From: Bacteroidia bacterium
Lineage (GTDB): Bacteria; Bacteroidota; Bacteroidia; Flavobacteriales; Flavobacteriaceae
Assembly (NCBI GenBank): GCA_018679315.1
Contig: JAHHLF010000324.1
Location: 1 to 30,800 of the forward strand
DNA length: 30,800 nucleotides
Reading direction: 5' to 3'
The notes below the pieces were generated by a model that saw nothing but the letters and a program-made list of their open reading frames with translations, had not been told where the DNA came from and ran no database searches. The number at the start of each line of letters is the position of its first letter. Positions within the stretch are counted from its first letter, which is position 1. Positions 24,563 to 30,800 of the stretch are shown here, one piece after another. A program made the position numbers and the translations under genes.

Positions 24563-25125
24563 AAACCGCTTTTGAGGTAAGTAAAGATAGTCAACTTATA
24601 AAAGAGCCATCCCATCAGGGCGCCTACGCCCATGCCGAATAACACATCTAATGGAAAATGCACGCCAATATAAATACGACTATATCCTACCAAAACCGCC
24701 CAGATCAAAAGGAAGACACCCAGGGTTTTTTTGTATTGGTTTAACAGCAGAAAAAAGAAGGCTGCAATAGCCATAGAATTTGAAGCATGGGCCGAGTAGA
24801 AACTGAATTTACCTCCACAGGATGCTTTTACTAATCTTACCAATGTATTTAGCTCCGGATCATAACAAGGCCTTAGTCGCTGTACTCCATATTTGAAAAA
24901 ATTGGCCAATTGATCGGTGACCACTATTAACAATGCAATGGCCACCAGGGAAATAAGCGTTCTTTTTAGTCCCAGTTTTTTAATGATAAGCCAAAGGAGA
25001 AAGGCATAGATAGGAATGGCATAATACTTATTCGTGATAGCCAACCAGAGTCCGTCCCAGTTTTCGCTGCCCAGGGAATTGAGGGTGAGAAAAACATCCC
25101 GGTCTAATTGTAGGATCTTGTCCAT
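24559..25125 (-). CDS. PAP2-family membrane phosphatase
   Basis: A 188-residue inner-membrane phosphatase with about five hydrophobic segments. All three motifs of the family are present: K78-x6-R85-P86 (KYGVQRLRP), S111-A-H113 in FYSAHASNS, and S149-R150-x5-H156-x3-D160 in SRIYIGVHFPLD. Related enzymes dephosphorylate undecaprenyl diphosphate, phosphatidic acid or lipid A. The position directly before an ArnT-like gene, with a four-base overlap, makes a lipid A or undecaprenyl phosphate substrate the more likely. The usual second-motif PSGH is SAH here, a tolerated variant. It starts three bases after the stop of the 75-residue gene. Confidence 0.9.
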   Translation of the reverse strand: MDKILQLDRDVFLTLNSLGSENWDGLWLAITNKYYAIPIYAFLLWLIIKKLGLKRTLISLVAIALLIVVTDQLANFFKYGVQRLRPCYDPELNTLVRLVKASCGGKFSFYSAHASNSMAIAAFFFLLLNQYKKTLGVFLLIWAVLVGYSRIYIGVHFPLDVLFGMGVGALMGWLFYKLTIFTYLKSGL

Positions 25126-25128
25126 TAT

Positions 25129-25356
25129 TTAGGAATCATATCGTCCGACTTCCCTGTCGTAAAAGTCTACCGCCTCTACGACCAAGCCTTCAGCGGTTTG
25201 TGATAACTCTGCTTCATCCTCATCACTAAAAGATTCCAGCCAGGTGACCTCATCGTTTTCCAGGTTCAGGATAAAGCGCGGATATTCTGTATGGACGACA
25301 AAGACTGTCGCGGGAAGATCAGTATTATCGCCTAAAAGAAACTTAGGAAGTGACAT
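25129..25356 (-). CDS. Small acidic protein of unknown function
   Basis: A 75-residue protein with no signal peptide or membrane segment. Residues 1-32 (MSLPKFLLGDN...FVVHTEYPRFILNL) look like a beta-rich half, and residues 33-75 are very acidic (DEVTWLESFSDEDEAEL, VEAVDFYDREVGRYDS). Its start overlaps the 3' end of the MATE gene by 14 bases, and its stop is three bases before the PAP2 start. The tight packing shows it is a genuine operon member. I do not recognise the family beyond similar short proteins in Flavobacteriaceae. Its place between a transporter and a lipid phosphatase does not reveal a function. It is a good candidate for a conserved but uncharacterised gene. Confidence 0.75.
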   Translation of the reverse strand: MSLPKFLLGDNTDLPATVFVVHTEYPRFILNLENDEVTWLESFSDEDEAELSQTAEGLVVEAVDFYDREVGRYDS

Positions 25357-26734
25357 AATCTGTAGTGTTCGTTCGTACGAGCCTGCGGGTCATATACTCA
25401 AATCGAAGATACAACATAAAAGCCGATGCCGTGAGCCCGGAAAGCAATCCTATCCATATTCCCATACTCTTCAATTCGGTGTGCATCCCCAGGTAATAGG
25501 ATATCGGAAAGCCTATGATCCAATAGGCTACGAAGGTCATTAGAGTGGGGATCTTTACATCCTGAAGACCGCGCAAGGCGCCAAGGATAACTGCCTGTAA
25601 GCCATCTGATATCTGGAAAAAAGCAGAGATCAGCAAAAGCTCTGCGGCAATCCGGATCACTTCCATGTTATCAGCCGCGTTGATCACACTATCTACATCA
25701 AGGTATAGTGTTGGGAACCACTTTCTTGCCAGTAGGAAAATTGTTGCAAAGCAGATCTCAAGAAGGAAGGTCAAAAAGAAGATAGATTTGGCAATGCGCC
25801 TCAATTCGGGATAATCCTTTCTCCCTTTTTGATTCCCTACACGGATCATAGCTGCCACACCTAAACCCATAGCAAACATGAATGTCATACTACTCAGGTT
25901 AAGTGCGATCTGATTAGCCGCCTGTGGATTTTTCCCCAAAACCCCACTCAGCCAGATAGCGGCAGTAAAAATAGCTACTTCGAAAAACATCTGTAAGGCA
26001 GAAGGAAAACCCAGATTTAAGATCTTTTTAATGATGGGTTGTTCAATGATCTTAAAATTCAACTGAGTTACATAGGGTTTGAATTTCTCCTTCCTGCTCA
26101 ATACTATCCATAGTACTATTAGCATAATGACCCGAGAAGCCAGAGTGCCTATGGCTGCACCGATGATCCCCAGCTTCGGAAAACCAAAAGTACCGAAGAT
26201 CAGGAGGTAGTTTAAAATGACATTCAAGACATTGGCCAGAATGGTGGCATACATAGGGTATTTGGTATGAGACAGCCCATCGGAAAATTGTTTGAGGGCC
26301 TGGAACATGATCAAGGGGATCAGTGAAAAAGCCACCAGGTCTAAATAGGGTTTAGCCAATACAACCACTTCCTCTGGCTGATTTAAGACCAGCAGCAAAG
26401 GTTTCATCAATAAGATTATAAGGAACAAGACAATGCCTAAAACAGTACATAGAAGCAGGCCATGTTTGAAGGCGCGCTTTCCGGCTGGAACATCTTTAGC
26501 CCCACTCGCTTCTGCAACTAGTGGTGTGATCGCTGTAGAGAAACCAATGCCTAATGACATGGCAATAAAAATAAAACTGTTCCCCAGGCTGACAGCGGCA
26601 AGTTCGGCAGTCCCTAGTTGGCCTACCATTAGGTTATCTGCCAATTGGACAAAGGAATGACCCAGCATGCCCAGGATCACCGGAAAGGCAAGAGCCGTAT
26701 TGTATTTAAATTCTTTGGTATATGCTTTAAACAC
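25343..26734 (-). CDS. MATE-family efflux transporter
   Basis: A 463-residue inner-membrane exporter with about twelve membrane segments. It shows the MatE repeats: GMLGHSFVQLADNLMVGQLGTAELAAVSLGNS in the first half and a corresponding PQAANQIALNLSSMTFMFAMGLGVAAMIRVGNQKG in the second, placing it in the NorM-like branch. Members export cationic drugs or dyes using Na+ or H+ gradients, but the natural substrate is unknown. The start is uncertain. The GTG at 26734, giving the YTKEFKYN block at once, lies 16 bases after the mazG stop and matches family lengths. An ATG at 26782 would overlap mazG by 32 bases and add 16 residues. Its end overlaps the 75-residue gene by 14 bases. Confidence 0.9.
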   Translation of the reverse strand: MFKAYTKEFKYNTALAFPVILGMLGHSFVQLADNLMVGQLGTAELAAVSLGNSFIFIAMSLGIGFSTAITPLVAEASGAKDVPAGKRAFKHGLLLCTVLGIVLFLIILLMKPLLLVLNQPEEVVVLAKPYLDLVAFSLIPLIMFQALKQFSDGLSHTKYPMYATILANVLNVILNYLLIFGTFGFPKLGIIGAAIGTLASRVIMLIVLWIVLSRKEKFKPYVTQLNFKIIEQPIIKKILNLGFPSALQMFFEVAIFTAAIWLSGVLGKNPQAANQIALNLSSMTFMFAMGLGVAAMIRVGNQKGRKDYPELRRIAKSIFFLTFLLEICFATIFLLARKWFPTLYLDVDSVINAADNMEVIRIAAELLLISAFFQISDGLQAVILGALRGLQDVKIPTLMTFVAYWIIGFPISYYLGMHTELKSMGIWIGLLSGLTASAFMLYLRFEYMTRRLVRTNTTDYVTS

Positions 26735-26750
26735 GAAGCCAGTAATTTTA

Positions 26751-27524
26751 TTAAAGCTCTTTGGCTTCGTTCCAGTAGACATCCATTTCAGCAAGACTCA
26801 TCTCCGTAAGGGACTGTCCGCTCTCTTTGGCCTTGTCTTCAAGATGTTTAAAACGATGGATGAATTTTTTATTAGTGCGTTCGAGTGCATTTTCAGGATT
26901 GATCTTAAGAAAGCGGGCATAGTTAACAAGGGAAAATAAAACATCTCCGAATTCAGCTTCTACTGATTCCTGATCTCCCGATCCTATCTCAGAATTTAAT
27001 TCTTCCAATTCCTCTTTTACTTTTTCAAGTACCTGCCCAGGCTTTTCCCAGTCGAAACCTACTCCTGCAGCCTTATCCTGAATGCGATTTGCCTTAACCA
27101 GGGCCGGTAGACTGACCGGCACACCCTCCAGTACACTTTTCTTTCCTTCACGCAGTTTTATCGCTTCCCAGTTGCGTTTGACATCTTCTTCATCAGCCAC
27201 ATTCACATCCCCATAAATATGCGGGTGTCTTTGAATTAGTTTTTCACTGATGTCATGGGCTACATCGGCTATGTCAAAATCTTTTGTCTCCGAACCAATC
27301 TTGGCATAAAAAAATATATGAAGCAGCAGATCGCCTAATTCCTTTTTCACCTCATTAAGATCCTTTTCAAGAATGGCATCTCCCAGTTCATAGGTCTCCT
27401 CAATGGTCAGGTGCCTGAGGCTCTCCATGGTCTGCTTTTTGTCCCAAGGGCATTGTGCTCTTAACTCATCCATGATGGTCAGGAGTCTGTCCAGGGCCTC
27501 AAGCTGCTTCGCGCGCGAATTCAT
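26751..27524 (-). CDS. mazG: Nucleoside triphosphate pyrophosphohydrolase
   Basis: MazG hydrolyses nucleoside triphosphates to monophosphates and pyrophosphate, and is thought to cleanse damaged or excess nucleotides. The 257-residue protein has the two-domain MazG layout. The first domain has CPWDKKQTMESLRHLTIEETYELGDAI and the ELGDLLLHIFFYAKI helix, with acidic metal-binding residues EExxE and ExxD. The second has EELEELNSEI...EFGDVLFSLVNYARFL. The ATG at 27524 is chosen because the longer frame from 27575 runs through the promoter (TATTTTTG at 27541-27548). It heads the mazG-MATE-75 aa-PAP2-ArnT operon, whose other members are envelope proteins. Confidence 0.94.
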   Translation of the reverse strand: MNSRAKQLEALDRLLTIMDELRAQCPWDKKQTMESLRHLTIEETYELGDAILEKDLNEVKKELGDLLLHIFFYAKIGSETKDFDIADVAHDISEKLIQRHPHIYGDVNVADEEDVKRNWEAIKLREGKKSVLEGVPVSLPALVKANRIQDKAAGVGFDWEKPGQVLEKVKEELEELNSEIGSGDQESVEAEFGDVLFSLVNYARFLKINPENALERTNKKFIHRFKHLEDKAKESGQSLTEMSLAEMDVYWNEAKEL

Positions 27525-27540
27525 AGTGTCAGATTTGGGG

Positions 27541-27568
27541 CAAAAATACAAAGATGAATCGTTGACAA
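27541..27568 (-). promoter_or_regulatory. mazG operon promoter
   Basis: On the minus strand, TTG (27568-27566) is followed after 17 bases by TATTTTTG (27548-27541), a full match to the Bacteroidota -7 box. Transcription would start near 27534, leaving a very short leader before the ATG at 27524. This is the reason for rejecting the longer mazG frame. Confidence 0.65.
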
Positions 27569-27592
27569 GGCCCATATTTTAGCGTATTTTTA
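27562..27592 (+). promoter_or_regulatory. Divergent promoter for the D-aminoacylase-like gene
   Basis: TTG at 27562-27564 is followed after 20 bases by TATTTTTA (27585-27592), a 7 of 8 match to TAnnTTTG. Its -33 element overlaps the opposite one inside GTTGACAAG, so the two promoters are back to back. Confidence 0.55.
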
Positions 27593-27622
27593 GAAGTACA
27601 ATCATTTTCAACCTGAGCACTT

Positions 27623-29278
27623 ATGAAAACTACAATTCAAGCCTCCCTGGTATTACTCATTATCCTCTTTGCAGGCTGTTCTGCGCCACAGGAATTCGAT
27701 GTCCTGATCAAAAATGGACTCCTGGTGGATGGCTCGGGCGAAGCCTCATATCTGGGTGACCTAGGCATCCGCGGCGATACTATTGCAGCCATAGGCGATT
27801 TAGGTCGGGCGAAAGGGACAATAGAAATTGATGCAGAAGGCTTGACCGTTGCACCCGGTTTTATCAATATGCTGAGTTGGGCGAATGTGTCCCTTATAGA
27901 AGATGGCAGGTCGCAAAGTGATATCCGCCAGGGGGTAACTTTGGAAGTCATGGGCGAAGGCCGCTCCATGGGACCGCTGAACGACAGGATGAAGGAAAGC
28001 ATGAAGGAGAACCAGGGCAGTATAAAATACGATGTGAGTTGGACGACGCTGGGGGAATACCTGGAATTCCTTGAAGAAAAAGGTGTCTCTACCAATGTCA
28101 CTTCCTTTATCGGCAACGGGACGCTCAGGCAATACCTGATGGGCTTTGAGAACAGGCCGCCAACCGAAGTAGAAATGGATTCGATGAAGCTATTGGTCCG
28201 GCAAGCCATGGAAGAAGGTGCCGTAGGAATGTCTACTTCCCTGATCTATGTTCCTAGCGGGCATGCGTCTACTGAAGAGATCATTGAATTGGCCAAAGTA
28301 GTTTCTGAATATGACGGTATGTATGTTTCTCATATTCGAGACGAAGAAGGGAAGTTACTGGAAGCTGTAAGCGAATTGATCACTATTGCCGAAGAAGCAG
28401 ACCTACCATCAGAGATCTATCATTTTAAGGCCTCGGGAAATGCCAACTGGCAGTTGCTGGATAGTGCAATAGCACTAGTAGAAGACGCTCGCGACAGAGG
28501 CCTGCCGATCACTACCGATATGTATATGTACAATGCCAGTTCTACGGGACTCAATGTCCTTATGCCAGCCTGGGCAAAAGAAGGGGGGCACGGTGCTACG
28601 ATGAAGCTGTTGGAACAGCCCGCTAAGAAGGCTCAGATCATTGAGGAGATGGACTTCCATGTGCCGCCTGAAAACATTCTCCTGGTAGGTTTCCGCCAGG
28701 AAGAAATGCGGCGCTATATCGGGAAGAATCTAAAAGAAGTGGCCGATGAACGTGGAATATCCCCCGGCCAGGCAGTGACAGATCTTATTTATGAAGATAA
28801 TAGTCGCATCCAGGTGGTCTACTTTTCCATGTCAAAAGAGAATATCCGCAAGAAGATCGCCCTACCCTATATGGCTATTTGCTCCGATGCAGGTTCCATG
28901 TCGGCCGAAGGCGTCTTCCTGGAGCAGAGTACCCACCCCAGGGCTTATGGATCTTTTGCCCGTTTACTAGCTCATTTTGTGAGGGATGAAAAAGTCATCT
29001 CTATGGAAAATGCCATTTATAAACTAACAACCTTACCCGCCACGAATCTGAAACTCAAAAAGCGAGGGGCTTTAAAGGAAGGGTATTTTGCCGATGTCGT
29101 CGTGTTTGATGCCAATAGCATCCAGGACAATGCCACCTTCCAGGAACCGCATCAATATGCGACCGGTATGCAGCATGTCTTTGTCAATGGGGAACAGGTA
29201 TTAAAAGATGGGGATCATACGGGCGTAACTCCTGGTCGTTTTGTGCGTGGACCCGGTTGGACCGGCTGGAAAGAATAA
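27623..29278 (+). CDS. D-aminoacylase-like amidohydrolase lipoprotein lacking the HxH metal motif
   Basis: A 551-residue probable lipoprotein (signal ending LFAGC, C19) of the N-acyl-D-amino-acid deacylase branch of the amidohydrolases. The overall order of blocks is kept: FDVLIKNGLLVDGSG start, APGF at 77-80, SHIRDE with H237, EIYHFKASG with H267, SDAGSM with D422, and a C-terminal KLTTLPATNLKLKKRGALKEGYFADVVVFD block. Where active relatives have PGFIDxHxH, this protein has PGFINMLSW, so L84 and W86 replace the two metal histidines. The cysteine expected in the following GNCG-like turn is also absent (GEGRS). It may be mono-metal, changed in function, or inactive. It is divergent from mazG and followed after five bases by a SRAP gene. 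Confidence 0.85.
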   Translation: MKTTIQASLVLLIILFAGCSAPQEFDVLIKNGLLVDGSGEASYLGDLGIRGDTIAAIGDLGRAKGTIEIDAEGLTVAPGFINMLSWANVSLIEDGRSQSDIRQGVTLEVMGEGRSMGPLNDRMKESMKENQGSIKYDVSWTTLGEYLEFLEEKGVSTNVTSFIGNGTLRQYLMGFENRPPTEVEMDSMKLLVRQAMEEGAVGMSTSLIYVPSGHASTEEIIELAKVVSEYDGMYVSHIRDEEGKLLEAVSELITIAEEADLPSEIYHFKASGNANWQLLDSAIALVEDARDRGLPITTDMYMYNASSTGLNVLMPAWAKEGGHGATMKLLEQPAKKAQIIEEMDFHVPPENILLVGFRQEEMRRYIGKNLKEVADERGISPGQAVTDLIYEDNSRIQVVYFSMSKENIRKKIALPYMAICSDAGSMSAEGVFLEQSTHPRAYGSFARLLAHFVRDEKVISMENAIYKLTTLPATNLKLKKRGALKEGYFADVVVFDANSIQDNATFQEPHQYATGMQHVFVNGEQVLKDGDHTGVTPGRFVRGPGWTGWKE

Positions 29279-29283
29279 GAAAT

Positions 29284-30048
29284 ATGTGTTACGACATAAA
29301 AGCAGGATTGGATGCCCAATTAAAAAGGGCGAGGCGCTATGGCGATGAAAAAGCGGTCAGGCAGATCGAACAGGAACTTATTCCCTTCACAGACCTACCG
29401 ATATTCCACGCCTCCGGCTTTCAACATCCCAAAGTATTCATCTATACAGACGAACAACCAAAACAGCCTACGGTAGCTACCTGGGGCTTGGTTCCCTTTT
29501 GGGTCAAGGATTCGGTTCAGCAAAAGAAATTATGGAATAATACCTTGAATGCCCGGGGCGAGACCATCTTTGAAAAACCCTCATTTCGCACTTCGGCCCG
29601 GAATAATCGCTGTATAATTTATGTCGATGGGTTTTATGAGCACCATCATTTTAGGAAAGCTACCTTCCCCTTTTACATTTACCGAAAAGACGGAGAGCCT
29701 TTGGCCCTGGCCGGACTCTGGAGTGAATGGGTAGATAAAGAATCCGGGGAAATTTTAAAGACATTCTCTATCGTGACCACGGTCGGTAATCCGTTATTGG
29801 CAAAGATCCACAACAATCCCAGGAGCAAGGGACCCAGAATGCCCCTGATCCTGCCTGACGAATTGGAAGACAAATGGTTAAACCCTGTGAATGATGAATT
29901 GGATATCAAGGCTATCCAGGAACTCATTCAGTCTTATCCGGCAGAAGAATTAGAATACTATACAGTAGCTCGCTTACGCGGCAAGGAATATGCCGGGAAT
30001 GTTCCGGAAATTAATGAACCTGTGCGCTATGAGGAATTGGAATTTTAA
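29284..30048 (+). CDS. SOS response-associated peptidase family protein (SRAP/YedK/HMCES)
   Basis: SRAP proteins protect abasic sites in single-stranded DNA by forming a covalent thiazolidine link through their N-terminal cysteine. The expected residues are present in this 254-residue protein: Cys2 straight after the initiator Met (MCYDIK), N89 in LNARGE, E119 in VDGFYEH, and H176 in AKIHNNPRS, followed by RMPLIL. The start at 29284 is fixed by the need to expose Cys2; a longer frame from 29257 would bury it. It begins five bases after the previous gene's stop and may be co-transcribed, though no functional link is evident. No SOS box was looked for in detail. The family call is secure. Confidence 0.95.
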   Translation: MCYDIKAGLDAQLKRARRYGDEKAVRQIEQELIPFTDLPIFHASGFQHPKVFIYTDEQPKQPTVATWGLVPFWVKDSVQQKKLWNNTLNARGETIFEKPSFRTSARNNRCIIYVDGFYEHHHFRKATFPFYIYRKDGEPLALAGLWSEWVDKESGEILKTFSIVTTVGNPLLAKIHNNPRSKGPRMPLILPDELEDKWLNPVNDELDIKAIQELIQSYPAEELEYYTVARLRGKEYAGNVPEINEPVRYEELEF

Positions 30049-30279
30049 GAATATACGGCCATATGATATAAACGCATGCAGCCAAATAGGATTTGTGCCG
30101 GTTAAAGTCCCCTAGACAATTTTTTGCGTTTGCACCGCCCTTCTGATAATAACTTATTAAACATCTCTTTATCCAGAAAGTTTAAGGGATAAAGTCCTAT
30201 TTTAGATATCATATAACAAGTTTTACACAAGCCTAAAAGACGACACAATAATCATAAGACTTGGAAACACAGATAAAAA
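30049..30279. other. AT-rich gene-free spacer
   Basis: I see no coding frame here. It contains an 8-base inverted repeat, CTTTATCC (30167-30174) and GGATAAAG (30187-30194), with a 12-base loop, and otherwise AT-rich sequence. It marks a change in base composition between the SRAP gene and the last gene. Confidence 0.4.
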
Positions 30280-30800
30280 ATGTATAAAAATATTGAGCGA
30301 GTAATAGTAATAATAGCCTTCGTTTCAGTTGGCATTTATATAATCTCAGCAACCGGGATTATTCCATTACCAATTGCGATAGCCAGAACTGCAATGTTTT
30401 TACTAGGCCCGTTTGCAATAATAGGTATTACGTCAATTGCCTCGTCATATACACCTCACGAGGATTTTAAAAAGATTCAGCATATTGGTCATATATTTAT
30501 TGTAATTGCTTTTGGGCTATTTACAACTATGCTAGTAGTCCAACAATCTGGATTTTCATTTTATGAATCGAACAAGGAGTCTATAACTAATGCAAAAGAA
30601 GTTTTTAGATTAGTCAATTCAGTTCAACTAGGTATAGATATTTCTTTTGATATTTTTTATTGTTTGGGTATTCTGTTCTTTTCATTTAGTTTTCTAAAAC
30701 TCAAAGGATTGGGGCTTTTAGTAGGAATTATTGGCGTAACAACTTCAATTGGCTTGCTGAGTTTAAATATGATAACCTTCCCTATTCCTCCTGCAGAATC
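30280..30800 (+). CDS. Polytopic membrane protein of unknown function (partial, 3' end outside window)
   Basis: A frame starts at ATG 30280, after an A-rich stretch, and stays open to the window edge (173 residues seen). It has about five hydrophobic segments: near residues 8-28, 33-52, 68-90, 122-142 and 145-168. Short loops separate them, and a longer loop around 92-118 carries charged residues (YESNKESITNAKEVFR). I do not recognise a family; no motif stands out. Codon use is visibly richer in A and T than in the neighbouring genes (for example runs of ATA and AAT codons), which may mean recent acquisition. The C-terminus is missing, so further domains cannot be excluded. Confidence 0.65.
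   Translation, partial: MYKNIERVIVIIAFVSVGIYIISATGIIPLPIAIARTAMFLLGPFAIIGITSIASSYTPHEDFKKIQHIGHIFIVIAFGLFTTMLVVQQSGFSFYESNKESITNAKEVFRLVNSVQLGIDISFDIFYCLGILFFSFSFLKLKGLGLLVGIIGVTTSIGLLSLNMITFPIPPAE

Noticed and set aside
27525..27575. N-terminal extension of mazG to an ATG at 27575
   Set aside because: The extension is made of the promoter sequence (TATTTTTG at 27541-27548) and the MazG family starts at the ATG at 27524.
27637..28209. 190-codon minus-strand frame opposite the D-aminoacylase-like gene
   Set aside because: The plus strand encodes the conserved lipoprotein here; the reverse frame is Ser/Pro-rich shadow sequence.
1..30800. CRISPR array, tRNA, rRNA, insertion sequence or phage genes
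   Set aside because: I saw no spaced direct repeats, cloverleaf-like sequence, rRNA signature, transposase or integrase motif anywhere in the window.

Overview
The window looks like chromosomal DNA of a member of the Bacteroidota, most likely a marine Flavobacteriaceae species. The reasons are a long (1122-residue) SecA of the Bacteroidota type preceded by a small acidic DUF2795 protein, TAnnTTTG-type -7 promoter boxes, few clear Shine-Dalgarno sequences, and several families typical of the phylum (DUF4105, DUF2911, MKAI-type small exported proteins). I saw no rRNA, tRNA, CRISPR array, insertion sequence or phage gene. Most of the window is densely packed chromosomal backbone.

Layout. 1-1773 (-): pssA, then a truncated AtoE-type short-chain fatty acid transporter. 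1877-3898 (+): a DUF4105 membrane protein, a 50-residue membrane microprotein and a PduO-type cobalamin adenosyltransferase. 4031-7798 (+): DUF2795 gene with a clear promoter and an intrinsic terminator, then secA. 7943-13335 (+): an orphan membrane histidine kinase, an exported M14 zinc carboxypeptidase and an exported amidohydrolase. 13366-14333 (-): two tandem small exported paralogues with a duplicated upstream region and a possible decayed third copy between them. 14518-16733: a leaderless M23 peptidase (-), a lipoprotein MsrA (+) and a CBM9-like lipoprotein (+). 16735-19289 (-): an ECF sigma factor, a one-TM anti-sigma candidate and an exported protein with a charged helical insert, with overlapping reading frames. 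19441-22893 (+): DUF2911 protein, MeaB GTPase, a GT2 glycosyltransferase and an LPG-synthase-type flippase-like protein. 22904-27524 (-): a tight operon mazG, MATE transporter, 75-residue acidic protein, PAP2 phosphatase, ArnT-like glycosyltransferase. 27623-30048 (+): a D-aminoacylase-like lipoprotein lacking its HxH motif, and a SRAP/YedK protein. 30280-end (+): a truncated AT-rich membrane protein.

How the parts fit. The adenosyltransferase and MeaB both serve adenosylcobalamin-dependent methylmalonyl-CoA mutase, which is not in the window. GT2 plus flippase-like protein converge on PAP2 plus ArnT, and together they suggest lipid-linked sugar handling at the envelope, possibly lipid A modification; this is inference. 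The sigma operon looks like a self-contained envelope-stress circuit.

The most interesting signals are the duplicated small-protein locus with its conserved leader, the metal-site loss in the D-aminoacylase-like protein, the charged insert in the sigma-operon effector, a sigma-54-like element before secA, and the back-to-back promoters between mazG and the D-aminoacylase-like gene. I did not find a convincing entirely new defence or mobile system.
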